Shown here piece by piece: positions 51,046-59,199 of a stretch of DNA of 64,000 bases (the first letter of the stretch is position 1; every line of letters starts with the position of its first letter). The notes beneath the pieces were generated by a model that saw only the letters and a list, made by a program, of their open reading frames with translations, was not told where the DNA came from and did not search any database. Location of the stretch: positions 310,001-374,000 of the forward strand of contig NZ_JACOPN010000002.1 in NCBI RefSeq assembly GCF_014287875.1, in the 5' to 3' direction. This DNA is from Flintibacter faecis. GTDB taxonomy: Bacteria > Bacillota > Clostridia > Oscillospirales > Oscillospiraceae. A program made the position numbers and the translations under genes.

Positions 51046-51992
51046 TGGCCATCGCTCCCCCCAATACCTCCATAGAGCACACCATCTTTTCCAAGGAACA
51101 ACATCCGGCTGCGAAGCAGGCTGCACTGCTCCACAGCGACCTTGTTTCCGTCACAGGTGGGAATAGCCTCCTGTTTTTTCCCAAGGTGATCACCATGAGC
51201 GGTAAGGAAGTAGAATTTATCCCGTTGCTGGTATCCGCCTTGAAACAGGAAGGTATTGCCGGACGGGGCAACAGAAAAAGCTCCGCTTCCTTCGATTGGC
51301 AGTTCAAATACAAAGTCCTCTTTGAAGTTCGTCCGCACCAGCCGGAATTCATCGTAATAATAAAACCACAGGTTTTCTTCTTCGTCCAGGCTGATGGCGT
51401 AGCAGTCATAGATGGAATAGTTCTCATTCTTCCAGAGAGGAGTTCCCTCCGATGTCCATGCAATCAGGCCGCAAGCACCCAGAGGTTCATCCCAACCGTA
51501 ATTACCAAATACACCTTCGTCAAAGTAGCTGGTAATGATGGTGCCATCTTTTTTTACCACACAGTCTTGAATGCCATCCCCCAGGCAGAAACGGGACAGC
51601 ACAGCTCCGTCCCGGCTGACGATCCAGGCGTTCTGGTCGGGGCCGTTTTCCCGATAGGCGCATCTTGCCCCCAGCAGGAGGAAGTGATCACCTGCGGGCC
51701 GCAAATAATGAAACTGGAACTTCAAGAGGCCAAGAGGAAACAGCGTCGTTTCCAGCACCCGCTGTTCCGCCCAATCCAGCTGGATTTCCACTGCGGTATA
51801 GGTGGAAGGAGTGCTGAGCCAGTCCTTACCCTGTGTTTCGGACGGCTGTTCCATGAGAAGATAGACTTTTCCATCCCTTGCCGTGAAAAAGTCTGTCACT
51901 TCTGTGCCCTCCAGATGTTTTTCCCGGCGCAGCTGGTCCAGGTCAATGATGGAGAACAACGGCAGATTTTTGGCTTTTATAGGTTTGTTCAT
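51042..51992 (-). CDS. Predicted beta-propeller-like protein, probable immunity protein
   Basis: 316 residues, rich in beta-strand patterns with repeated aromatic/Gly-Asp turns (AWIVSRDGAVLSRFCLGDGI, VVKKDGTIITSYFDEGVFGN, AISLDEEENLWFYYYDEFRL). This spacing suggests a WD40/NHL-like propeller of five to six blades. No signal peptide. It is 16 bases downstream of the DUF6881-like gene and coupled to the gene at 50635. No specific family recognised. Confidence 0.6.
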   Translation of the reverse strand: MNKPIKAKNLPLFSIIDLDQLRREKHLEGTEVTDFFTARDGKVYLLMEQPSETQGKDWLSTPSTYTAVEIQLDWAEQRVLETTLFPLGLLKFQFHYLRPAGDHFLLLGARCAYRENGPDQNAWIVSRDGAVLSRFCLGDGIQDCVVKKDGTIITSYFDEGVFGNYGWDEPLGACGLIAWTSEGTPLWKNENYSIYDCYAISLDEEENLWFYYYDEFRLVRTNFKEDFVFELPIEGSGAFSVAPSGNTFLFQGGYQQRDKFYFLTAHGDHLGKKQEAIPTCDGNKVAVEQCSLLRSRMLFLGKDGVLYGGIGGSDGQ

Positions 51993-52007
51993 AGTGTCTC
52001 CTCCTGG

Positions 52008-52307
52008 CTACTTTAACGCTCCATCATAGGTGTGGCTTTCCCAGGCGGCCTCAAATTCCGCCTGCTCTATGACGCAGGCGTGGAACTCCTCACCCCAGAC
52101 ATGGGCGTTCAATTCCTCCACGGTGGGGATCGGCGTGATCTCGATGGCGCCGTCGTAAAGGTCAGGGATATTGCGGGTGCGGCCATCTGCAAAGATGTCA
52201 ATGGAGTGGAGGGCCAGCCGCTCATTTTCTGTATCCACTTCATAGAGGATCACCGACGGTTCTCCCTCCGGTGCGTCCTCCCAAAAAAGCTTGATGTACT
52301 CCATCAT
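52008..52307 (-). CDS. DUF6881-like small protein (predicted immunity protein)
   Basis: 99 residues: MEYIKLFWEDAPEGEPSVIL, then EIDxx-type strand IDIFADGRTRNIPDLYDG, and PTVEELNAHVWGEEFHACVI. This matches the pattern I remember for DUF6881 proteins, which occur as orphan immunity genes. Starts with ATGATG after GAGGGG. Small acidic cytoplasmic protein. Confidence 0.65.
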   Translation of the reverse strand: MMEYIKLFWEDAPEGEPSVILYEVDTENERLALHSIDIFADGRTRNIPDLYDGAIEITPIPTVEELNAHVWGEEFHACVIEQAEFEAAWESHTYDGALK

Positions 52308-52317
52308 TCCATTCCCC

Positions 52318-52581
52318 TCATTTGAACCAATGCCACCCCGTCATGGTGCCGGTTACCTCATCTATCTGTATTGCAATATCATAATTGCCGCGACAGCCCA
52401 GCAAGGCCGCGAGATGATCGTTTTCCATAATCAAATCATAAAACTCAACCGCTATGTCTTGGAATTCCTTCGGAATTTCCAGTGCAGAGAAGAAATCCAC
52501 TGATTGAGCATTTTGGAAAAATTCAATGGCCGTTTTACTGCATTTTACTATAATCCCTGTTTGAGTGGTCAAATCTTTCAT
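52318..52581 (-). CDS. 87-residue protein of unknown function
   Basis: No family recognised. An acidic alpha/beta protein starting MKDLTTQTGIIVKC and ending TMTGWHWFK. ATG at 52581 overlaps the stop of the preceding gene (ATGA). Its first four residues (MKDL) match those of the upstream gene product, which may be chance. Probably another immunity-type protein by position. Confidence 0.55.
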   Translation of the reverse strand: MKDLTTQTGIIVKCSKTAIEFFQNAQSVDFFSALEIPKEFQDIAVEFYDLIMENDHLAALLGCRGNYDIAIQIDEVTGTMTGWHWFK

Positions 52582-53018
52582 GCTTTCGCAACCTCGCTCA
52601 TGTTCAGATACATCCCCATCGTTTTTTCATTGTCACAGGCCGCCCGGATCATCTTGGACAGCAGCATCAAATCGTCGATGTATTGGGAGTACACGCAGAA
52701 CACATCCTCGTCAGAGTCGAAGTGAAACAGATCCACGCCGCTGTTATTTTCCTCGAACTCCTGGATCACGCCCCGGACCAGCCGCTCCCAGTCTCCGCTG
52801 CTTCCAGTCAGTCCCAGCCGACGGAATACTTCCGTCCGGAATCCATTGTTGATTTTCAGCAGAAGGGAGAGCGCATAGGGGTGGTGGGGAATGAGAAAGA
52901 ATGGCGCAATCTGCTCCGGCTTCACCCAGATTTTGAAGGGCGGACGCGGGTCAGGTATCCAGGGCAAGATTTCCCATTCGTCCTCCGGCCGGTTTCCGTA
53001 TTGGCAAAGGTCTTTCAT
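52578..53018 (-). CDS. Imm51-like small protein (tentative)
   Basis: 146 residues. The C-terminal half (VDLFHFDSDEDVFCVYSQYI then DDLMLLSKMIRAAC) resembles immunity protein 51, with an FDSEAGMFCVYS-like core. The N-terminal half (DEWEILPWIPDPRPPFKIWV) is not familiar. ATG at 53018 has AAAGGAG. Coupled by ATGA to the next gene. Confidence 0.5.
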   Translation of the reverse strand: MKDLCQYGNRPEDEWEILPWIPDPRPPFKIWVKPEQIAPFFLIPHHPYALSLLLKINNGFRTEVFRRLGLTGSSGDWERLVRGVIQEFEENNSGVDLFHFDSDEDVFCVYSQYIDDLMLLSKMIRAACDNEKTMGMYLNMSEVAKA

Positions 53019-53045
53019 AGTGTTCTCCTTTGTTCTGTCACATTT

Positions 53046-54002
53046 TTAATCCTGCTCTCGATAACTGGCTTCAATGTCAATGAACCGCACATACACGGCG
53101 CAGATTTTGCCCTTGGCGTCATACCCGAAGTAGACAGGATAGTAACCATCCCCCCAGCCGGAGGCAAAGATGGGCAGGTTGCAGTCCGTGCCCGGCACTG
53201 TCCAGTTGAGCCAGTCGCCGCAGTCCCCCTGATATTTGGGGTAGGCTTTGGCGTTTTCTTCCAGAAGATCGCAGAACAGGTCGTTGTAGGGGTCGATGTC
53301 CGGGTCTTCTTCTAAACGCTTGGCCCAGTATGCCTTGAAGGCCGCCTGGGTCTGGATGTCCGCGACACAGCCCATCCCGGCGTCTACGCCAAAGCCAAAA
53401 TACTCGTCCTCTCCCAGTTCCTCGTCCAGATCCTCGTTGCCCACCATGCCCAGCTCATGGCGGACAGGCTTTTCCCGGCTGACCTCCACCTTGACGCAGG
53501 CGTAGCGGTCGCCGTATTGTTCGCTGGGTACCACGCAGATTTTCACGGGATAAGTTCCGGCGGGGATCGTTTGAAGGAACGGCAGAGTGTCCTCCAGTTC
53601 CACCAGCGGATCACAGGCGAAGATCTGCCCGGTGGGGAAATGGACGACACCGATGTCCAGTACATCCACCGCCATGTTCCCAATCACTTTCTCTGTGAAA
53701 TGGGCCTCCAAGTCATCTTTACAGGTCAATTTATCCTTGATTGCTTCGTATTTGTTCAACCATTCAGTTGTAGGCATATCAGTTTCCTCCTGTTGGTTCT
53801 GTTTTTTGATATACACGCTCTTTGAGCCATCCCAGTAGCAGTTCACACACCGGCCATCCTGAAAATGATGGTCACAATTCGGGTAGCCATAGAGAACATG
53901 TGCACATTCCGGGCACAGCCCCATCATCTGTGAGGAGCCTTTGAAAAACAGGCTTCCGCACTCATCACAAACGGCCAGTTCTTTTTCTGCCATAGGGTTC
54001 AC
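53046..54002 (-). CDS. DUF4241 domain protein with N-terminal zinc ribbon
   Basis: 318 residues. Residues ~10-65 hold zinc-ribbon cysteines (CDECGSLFFKG, CPEC, NCDHHF, CVNCYW). Residues ~100-315 are DUF4241-like (GWGDGYYPVYFGYDAKGKIC near 285; IPAGTYPVKICVV near 150). DUF4241 is common among predicted immunity proteins. GTG at 54002 overlaps the upstream stop (GTGA); an in-frame ATG at 53993 is the alternative. The ribbon-DUF4241 fusion is unusual. Confidence 0.75.
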   Translation of the reverse strand: MNPMAEKELAVCDECGSLFFKGSSQMMGLCPECAHVLYGYPNCDHHFQDGRCVNCYWDGSKSVYIKKQNQQEETDMPTTEWLNKYEAIKDKLTCKDDLEAHFTEKVIGNMAVDVLDIGVVHFPTGQIFACDPLVELEDTLPFLQTIPAGTYPVKICVVPSEQYGDRYACVKVEVSREKPVRHELGMVGNEDLDEELGEDEYFGFGVDAGMGCVADIQTQAAFKAYWAKRLEEDPDIDPYNDLFCDLLEENAKAYPKYQGDCGDWLNWTVPGTDCNLPIFASGWGDGYYPVYFGYDAKGKICAVYVRFIDIEASYREQD

Positions 54003-54325
54003 CAGTCCCGTTCCCGGATGGCCTCCTCGGTGTCAATAGGAATGCCAAACCACTCCAGAATGTAGGCCACGGTTGCCGCGATACATTCACGGGCCACCGT
54101 TTCGATCTCGCTGTCGTGCTCGTCAAACTCCTCCTGGAAATCATTGATGCCGCAGACCGCCTCGTCCAGCGTTTCCTGCACCACTTCGGTGTCGGTTTCG
54201 CCACTCTCCAACAGGTCGATGACCTTCTGAAGCTCGTCCTTTACCTTGTCTACCAAAAAAGCAGGATAGTAATTGTCCTGATACATCTCGTCCAGCAGTT
54301 TGTAATTGGGGTCAAATGCTTTCAT
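53999..54325 (-). CDS. DUF5713 family protein (predicted immunity protein)
   Basis: 108 residues. LLDEMYQDNYYPAFLVDKVK near residue 10 and VIDLLESGETDTEVVQETLD fit DUF5713, a small all-helical family found in immunity loci. ATG at 54325 follows AAAGGAG. Coupled to the DUF4241 gene by a 4-base overlap. Confidence 0.75.
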   Translation of the reverse strand: MKAFDPNYKLLDEMYQDNYYPAFLVDKVKDELQKVIDLLESGETDTEVVQETLDEAVCGINDFQEEFDEHDSEIETVARECIAATVAYILEWFGIPIDTEEAIRERDW

Positions 54326-54341
54326 AGGGATTGCTCCTTTC

Positions 54342-54887
54342 TCATTCAAACATCAAGCCGTATGATTCGGTCAAGCTGCCATCATCCTCATGGAAAATAC
54401 ACTGATACAGAGGCTGGCGCTGTGTTGCTTTGCGGAATCGCTCCAGAACCGGAGCCAGCGGCTCACCAGTAGGGATGCCGAGGGCATCAGCTACCCGCCG
54501 CCAGCTGTCCATATCCATATCTTCCAAGTTACAGTTGCGCTGTCTCTGCCCATACTCCTCCAGTGTTTTGGAATCCACATACTGCTTTGCATCACAGTAG
54601 TCGTGCCAGCAGATACAGCTCACAAGCAGGGAAAAGAGATCATCCATGCTCTCAGCCAGACGGCCAGCCTCCCCTTCGCTGCTGTAATATCCAATGGAAC
54701 CATCTTCCAACAGGTGGTATTCTCCGCCGGAGCCATCTCTGGCAAAGGCCATGCCGGGCATTGAAAAGGTGCATCGGCCTTCCGCGTCATCCCGCGGGGA
54801 CAACTCATCCAGCAGGAAGAAGTCAAACAGCGAATCAAATTCATCCGCCAAATCAGGGTTTTCGTGCAATATCTTCAAATAGTCCAT
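54342..54887 (-). CDS. Uncharacterised acidic protein, probable immunity protein
   Basis: 181 residues. The middle segment GGEYHLLEDGSIGYYSSEGE is like the strand-turn region of SUKH-type or similar immunity proteins, and SICWHD-type aromatic residues follow. No firm domain. ATG follows CGGAGG. Seventeen bases upstream of the DUF5713 gene. Confidence 0.6.
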   Translation of the reverse strand: MDYLKILHENPDLADEFDSLFDFFLLDELSPRDDAEGRCTFSMPGMAFARDGSGGEYHLLEDGSIGYYSSEGEAGRLAESMDDLFSLLVSCICWHDYCDAKQYVDSKTLEEYGQRQRNCNLEDMDMDSWRRVADALGIPTGEPLAPVLERFRKATQRQPLYQCIFHEDDGSLTESYGLMFE

Positions 54888-54903
54888 AGCCGTTTTCCTC
54901 CGT

Positions 54904-55215
54904 TTACGGTTCTTGGGTCATTTCGTGCAGCCGTTCCAGCCACAGCGTTTCTTCGATCATCTCATCATTCTGGTAAAAATGGTCTTTGTCGCGGGCCAGA
55001 TGATCAGCAAGTGGAGCCGCGTCCAGAGGGGTACATACCACAAAACTGTCCCGATCCGCCCCCTTGATCTCTCGGTTGAGGTAGTACACCCGCTTGGCAT
55101 CGCGGGAATACCAGTGACTGAGCAATTCCCATGAGGGCAGATCCGCCTTGGGAAGCTGCTTACCGTAAGCATAGATCCGTTTCTCGTCCCTGGCAAAATA
55201 TCCTCCTGTCTTTCC
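54904..55215 (-). pseudogene. DKNYY-domain remnant in frame after a TGA stop
   Basis: The frame encodes a DKNYY-type repeat domain (YFARDEKRIYAYGKQL, HWYSRDAKRVYYLNREIK, ADHLARDKDHFYQNDE). No start codon occurs before the first repeat. The frame is continuous with the upstream gene at 55216-55815, separated only by its TGA. Either a longer fused gene was split by a nonsense mutation, or the domain lost its own start. A downstream ATG/TTG start near 55125 would give only 73 residues. Confidence 0.55.
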
Positions 55216-55815
55216 TCACCACAGCCGGTCGATCTTGGTATATATCTTACTGGGTTCTCTGTCCATAAAACTGGTCAATGCGTCGGTGGGTTCTGTAAGC
55301 GGCATCACATTCAAAATGTCCAGTACATAATACCAGATTCCTGTATCCCAGTCCCGGAACCGCCCATTGCAGACAGCCCGCCCATAATCACCGGGGGCCA
55401 GATTCAGCGCCAATTCATTGAGAGGTAGCTTTTGCCCGGTTTTATCATAGGTATATCGCTCTGGCATTGCCCCGATATGCCAATCATAGCGGTATCGCAC
55501 CTGGATTCCGGACTCCTGCTGAATCAGTTCAAAAGGGTGAAGTCGCATTGTGCCATTCGGCTTCCATTCCATCAGCCTACGACAGTCCCTATCGATCTGA
55601 AATCCATCGGGCCTCTGTAAGATAGATACAAAGTGTGTAGGCAGGCCAAAGGAATGATAAGAGAAGAAGTCTTTCGGCAGCCGCATGGCTCTGGGATACT
55701 GGTTCCGCTGTGCGGCCGCATTTCCGCCCCGGCAGTCTTTATACCATTGCAGGCGGATCTGCTGAACCAGAAGTGTGGGCAGATATTTTTCTCTTTTTTG
55801 CTCCTCAGCTCTCAT
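55216..55815 (-). CDS. Uncharacterised protein of the immunity cluster
   Basis: 199 residues, basic N-terminus (MRAEEQKREKYLPTLLVQQI). No family recognised. The central region (RLPKDFFSYHSFGLPTHFVS; YRYDWHIGAMPERYTYDKTG) is aromatic-rich. ATG at 55815 overlaps the end of the DUF2004 gene by 11 bases. Its TGA stop is directly followed, in frame, by the DKNYY remnant. Confidence 0.6.
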   Translation of the reverse strand: MRAEEQKREKYLPTLLVQQIRLQWYKDCRGGNAAAQRNQYPRAMRLPKDFFSYHSFGLPTHFVSILQRPDGFQIDRDCRRLMEWKPNGTMRLHPFELIQQESGIQVRYRYDWHIGAMPERYTYDKTGQKLPLNELALNLAPGDYGRAVCNGRFRDWDTGIWYYVLDILNVMPLTEPTDALTSFMDREPSKIYTKIDRLW

Positions 55816-56308
55816 GTGTGATACAGAAAATCTCCTTCTTCAAGTCAAAGTAGATTACCATCAGCTCGTCGGTGATCTCCGGGTTGAAGGACAGATCCAT
55901 AATGAAAACTTGTTGATCCATCTTGTAATCCACCAGGCTGCCAAAGCGATCAAGCCGCAAAAAGTCCACCATCTCGGCAAAGGACAGCTTGGCCGGGTCG
56001 GTTCCCGGAAAAAGTTCCGCCGCAATATCCGGGTCTACATCGTCCCGGTAGAACTCCATGAAAAATGTCACAACGCCATGGTAGCGGCTGTCCTCGTCCA
56101 CCAGCGCCGCTTTGATGGCGGCTTTGGCCTTCTCCGCCAATTTCTCCGCCTCATCCAGCATTTCTCCCACCGCATCCATGGCAGCAGGATCGCCGGTCAG
56201 TTCTTTCTCTACATCGAAGAGAAAGGGCAGTCCCGATTCATCGGGAAAGGTGAAGATTTCCTCGCCAGGGGTATATGTAAAATCAATGCGTTTACAGCTC
56301 AGTTTCAT
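55805..56308 (-). CDS. DUF2004 domain protein (predicted immunity protein)
   Basis: 167 residues. The segment RYHGVVTFFMEFYRDDVDPD near 87 and FNPEITDELMVIYFDLKKEI at the C-terminus match the DUF2004 pattern. DUF2004 is listed among immunity-type families. ATG at 56308 follows AAGGAGG. Cytoplasmic and acidic. Confidence 0.75.
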   Translation of the reverse strand: MKLSCKRIDFTYTPGEEIFTFPDESGLPFLFDVEKELTGDPAAMDAVGEMLDEAEKLAEKAKAAIKAALVDEDSRYHGVVTFFMEFYRDDVDPDIAAELFPGTDPAKLSFAEMVDFLRLDRFGSLVDYKMDQQVFIMDLSFNPEITDELMVIYFDLKKEIFCITHES

Positions 56309-56321
56309 AATGTTATCCTCC

Positions 56322-57161
56322 TTACCCCTCAATGTTGGCAGTTTTGAGGCCCTTCTTCAAGGAACCGTAGACCGTCACCGCATGGTCGGTGAACATCTCG
56401 TCGCAGTCAAACCAGGCGGTGAAGCTGCCGCCGGAGGTGACGGATAGGCTGGTCATGCTGATCCGCCGGTCCAGCTCTTCCTCTGTGATGGGATTGGTTT
56501 CCGGATTGCGGGGATTTTCCTCATCCTGGGAGAGCCAGTCGTTGGCCAGCCCGGTCAGGTTCTTGGCTGCAAGCTCCCGCATGGCCTTGTCCCAGGTTTC
56601 ACAGTCGGCCAGCAGCTTCTTGGCGGCACTGCGGGCGCGGGTCCAGGAGGGCTTGCTCTCGGCATTGACCTCCAGAGAAAGGCTTACACCCTTTCCGCAC
56701 CACTGGATTTCTCCCTCGAAGGTATCATAGTCCTTGTCCAGCTTCAGTTCACCCAGCACCTGGTCCTGGATCACCACCGGCTTGTGGTACTCGTCCAGAA
56801 CGGCTTGAAGTTCCGGACAGTCCTCGTGGGCCTTGACCACCTGGGAGATACACCAGGGCCACGACACCAGATCCTTTGCCCATTCTTCTTTCATCCGGCG
56901 GATCTTCAGGCGGCAGATCTGCTCGTTTTGAAAGCGTTCCCAGCCCTTTTCGCTGTGACGCTCCTCATCGGTGACCGGCCACTCCAGCCGCTCCTCTTTG
57001 GTGCTGACCTTGCCGGTGTCACAAAATACCACGCCCAGCGTCACAACGGTCATTTCCCAAAAGTTGCCCCTGTTGTTATATCCGCCCCCGATGCAGCGAT
57101 TGATCAAAGCGACCACTTCCTGCTCCTCGGACTCGTACATCTCATAAAATTCTTCAAACAT
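56322..57161 (-). CDS. DUF2262 domain protein (predicted immunity protein)
   Basis: 279 residues. DUF2262 features are VLGELKLDKDYDTFEGEIQW near residue 135 and the C-terminal WFDCDEMFTDHAVTVYGSLK. The N-terminal ~120 residues are a helical extension. ATG follows AAGGAG. It sits 13 bases from the DUF2004 gene and 12 bases from the ankyrin gene. Confidence 0.78.
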   Translation of the reverse strand: MFEEFYEMYESEEQEVVALINRCIGGGYNNRGNFWEMTVVTLGVVFCDTGKVSTKEERLEWPVTDEERHSEKGWERFQNEQICRLKIRRMKEEWAKDLVSWPWCISQVVKAHEDCPELQAVLDEYHKPVVIQDQVLGELKLDKDYDTFEGEIQWCGKGVSLSLEVNAESKPSWTRARSAAKKLLADCETWDKAMRELAAKNLTGLANDWLSQDEENPRNPETNPITEEELDRRISMTSLSVTSGGSFTAWFDCDEMFTDHAVTVYGSLKKGLKTANIEG

Positions 57162-57173
57162 AGATCATTCTCC

Positions 57174-58253
57174 TTATTCCTCAAACTCGCCCTCAATCAT
57201 CCCGTTCAGATACCGGCCGGGATCTGCGATGAAGTCATCCCATTTGGCCAGAGAGTGGAATTCCTCATGCTCGATGTCCAGATACCACAGCTTTTTGTCC
57301 CTGGGGCTCCACAGCAGCAGGTAGTCGCTGTAATTGTCCATGGCCGCCATGAGGGAGAGCAGCTTCTTCCGTTTCCAGGTCATCTCCTGCACATCCATGT
57401 AGGCGTACAGCTCCGCCCATTTCACCCATTCCTGCTCCGGGAATTCCAAACGCAGGGGGCCGGTTTTCAAGTATTCCACCAACTTGGCGGGCAGTTTATA
57501 TGGCATGAGCTGCCGGGCCTTTTCCTGTTCGTTGTGCCAGTCCTCCGGTTCCAGGGCTTTTAAGTAGTCGGCCAGCTCCTGATTTTTGTTCTGCACCGCC
57601 ACGGTGTAAGGCCGGTCGCCGTATTTGTCGGCAATGGTGATGTCGGCTCCCTGTTCCACCAGCCAGCGCACCATGGAGAAATTGTTGGAGCGGGCGGCCT
57701 CGGTGACAGGGGTGGAGGCGTAAGGGAACACCATGTCCGGCTTGTGGTAATTGATGTCTGCCCCTTTTTCCAGAAGCAGTCGGGCAAGTTTGGCATTGCC
57801 CTCGGACACAGCGGCCCGGAATGCCTCGCCGCCAAACTTATCCACTGTGATCCCAGCCTGCTCCAGCACCGGGATATTCTCCGGGCGCTTGCCCCAGCGT
57901 ACTTCCTGAAAGGCCCGCTCTTTCTGCTTCGGGCTGAGTTTTGCGGCCTGTCCAGCAAAGAGCGCCACCACCTCCGGCCCACAACAGCGGGCGGCAGTGA
58001 GCAGCAGGGGCTGTTCCTCTGCCAGACCGGGATCAGCTCCATGCTCCAGCAGGAAGTGGATCATGGGCACATCATTCCGAAAAACCGCGATCTCCAGTGG
58101 TGTGAGTTTGATATACTCGCTGAGCTGAATGGGGTCATCTAAATCCAGACCGCCCTGGAGCAGTACCTCCAGCTTGGAAGTGTCATAGTCACAAATGGCG
58201 GCAGCCGTTTCCGGGAGGGTCTCCCAGCGGCCAATATATGCAATTTGGTACAT
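57174..58253 (-). CDS. Ankyrin repeat protein
   Basis: 359 residues. Ankyrin units occur across about residues 40-230 (TPLEIAVFRNDVPMIHFLLE HGADPG; AVSEGNAKLARLLLEKGADI; SNNFSMVRWLVEQGADITIA). The last 130 residues are a non-repeat tail rich in Trp and Leu. Ankyrin proteins serve as protein-binding immunity proteins in polymorphic-toxin loci. ATG follows GTAGGTG. Confidence 0.85.
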   Translation of the reverse strand: MYQIAYIGRWETLPETAAAICDYDTSKLEVLLQGGLDLDDPIQLSEYIKLTPLEIAVFRNDVPMIHFLLEHGADPGLAEEQPLLLTAARCCGPEVVALFAGQAAKLSPKQKERAFQEVRWGKRPENIPVLEQAGITVDKFGGEAFRAAVSEGNAKLARLLLEKGADINYHKPDMVFPYASTPVTEAARSNNFSMVRWLVEQGADITIADKYGDRPYTVAVQNKNQELADYLKALEPEDWHNEQEKARQLMPYKLPAKLVEYLKTGPLRLEFPEQEWVKWAELYAYMDVQEMTWKRKKLLSLMAAMDNYSDYLLLWSPRDKKLWYLDIEHEEFHSLAKWDDFIADPGRYLNGMIEGEFEE

Positions 58254-58260
58254 AAGGCAC

Positions 58261-58602
58261 CTACTTTCGTTGTTGTTTCACTTTATAGGGAACGGTTCGG
58301 CCCAGCACCCGGCCCTTGCCAACGGCATTGGCTCCCTCATAGATCAAAAATTCCGCATTGTTTTCCAGCGGGGCATAGTCAATGGTATCTGGATATAGGG
58401 GTTGGGCATTTCCCAAAGCTGGTGTATCAAATGTACACTCGGTTCCGTCCAGAAAGCATACACCCAAATATTCTGTAGTTCCTGTGACCACAAAATGGGG
58501 ACAATACTTTCCGCTGACCAGGCTGGGTGGTATTTTTCGTTTGCCGCTCCAGAAGATGACCTCCACATGGAGCACCGCCCGGTTTTCATCTGTCCCGATC
58601 AC
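58261..58602 (-). CDS. Stand-alone EF-Tu domain III-like protein
   Basis: 113 residues from GTG at 58602, which has AAGGAGG eight bases upstream. HVEVIFWSGKRKIPPSLVSG then YCPHFVVTGTTEYLGVCFLD, and C-terminal NNAEFLIYEGANAVGKGRVL, follow the pattern of EF-Tu/EF-1A domain III (HxEVxxL...GYRPQF...FAIREGGRTVGAGVV). There is no GTPase domain. Several CDI and T6SS toxins need EF-Tu as a partner, so a decoy role is conceivable, but this is inference. Confidence 0.65.
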   Translation of the reverse strand: MIGTDENRAVLHVEVIFWSGKRKIPPSLVSGKYCPHFVVTGTTEYLGVCFLDGTECTFDTPALGNAQPLYPDTIDYAPLENNAEFLIYEGANAVGKGRVLGRTVPYKVKQQRK

Positions 58603-58643
58603 GCTGTCGCCCTCCTTTATCCCGTCATCTGGCTGCGGTATAC

Positions 58644-59186
58644 TCAGGCCAGCTCTGCGTCCAGGATCTGGACTGGTTTTCCTTTCTCGTTCACATAGTA
58701 AAGGGCGATATAGTCGATGCCGTCCCGCTTGGCCTGCTCCCACGGCATCCGTTCACCGTTGATCAGTTCCACGGTATCCGCCTCATCCGGTTCAAAGTTC
58801 TCTTTTTCGTCCTCATAGTCAATGCTGTACCCCAGCTCCAGCACCAACTTGGAGGCGGGGATCTCATACCGCTTGAGGGGGCGGTGCTCCAGCTCGGATG
58901 GATCATGTTCATCGCAGAACATATTGTCGTAGCCATGCCGTCCACCGTCAAAGATGACGAACTCCTCGCCGCTCTCCGGGTCACGGGCTGTCACCAGTCC
59001 GGGGGCCTCGTCGCTATCTATGATATAGGATTGGGGTTCTCCTTTCACCGTGAGCAGATCTCCGTAATACCAAACCTCCAGCAGTTCATTGCCGGTGGTG
59101 GAACAAAGTATCACGGTGGGCAAACGCTTCTCCGCCCATTCTTTCACATGGCCGATGAGCCAGGTGGGATATTTCTCAGTCATCAT
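58644..59186 (-). CDS. Uncharacterised acidic protein, probable immunity protein
   Basis: 180 residues starting MMTEKYPTWLIGHVKEWAEK. The middle carries EEFVIFDGGRHGYDNMFCDE and the C-terminus GIDYIALYYVNEKGKPVQIL. No family recognised. ATGATG follows GGAGGAG. Located between the EF-Tu-like gene and the Imm17-like gene. Confidence 0.6.
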   Translation of the reverse strand: MMTEKYPTWLIGHVKEWAEKRLPTVILCSTTGNELLEVWYYGDLLTVKGEPQSYIIDSDEAPGLVTARDPESGEEFVIFDGGRHGYDNMFCDEHDPSELEHRPLKRYEIPASKLVLELGYSIDYEDEKENFEPDEADTVELINGERMPWEQAKRDGIDYIALYYVNEKGKPVQILDAELA

Positions 59187-59199
59187 AGTCTTTCTCCTC

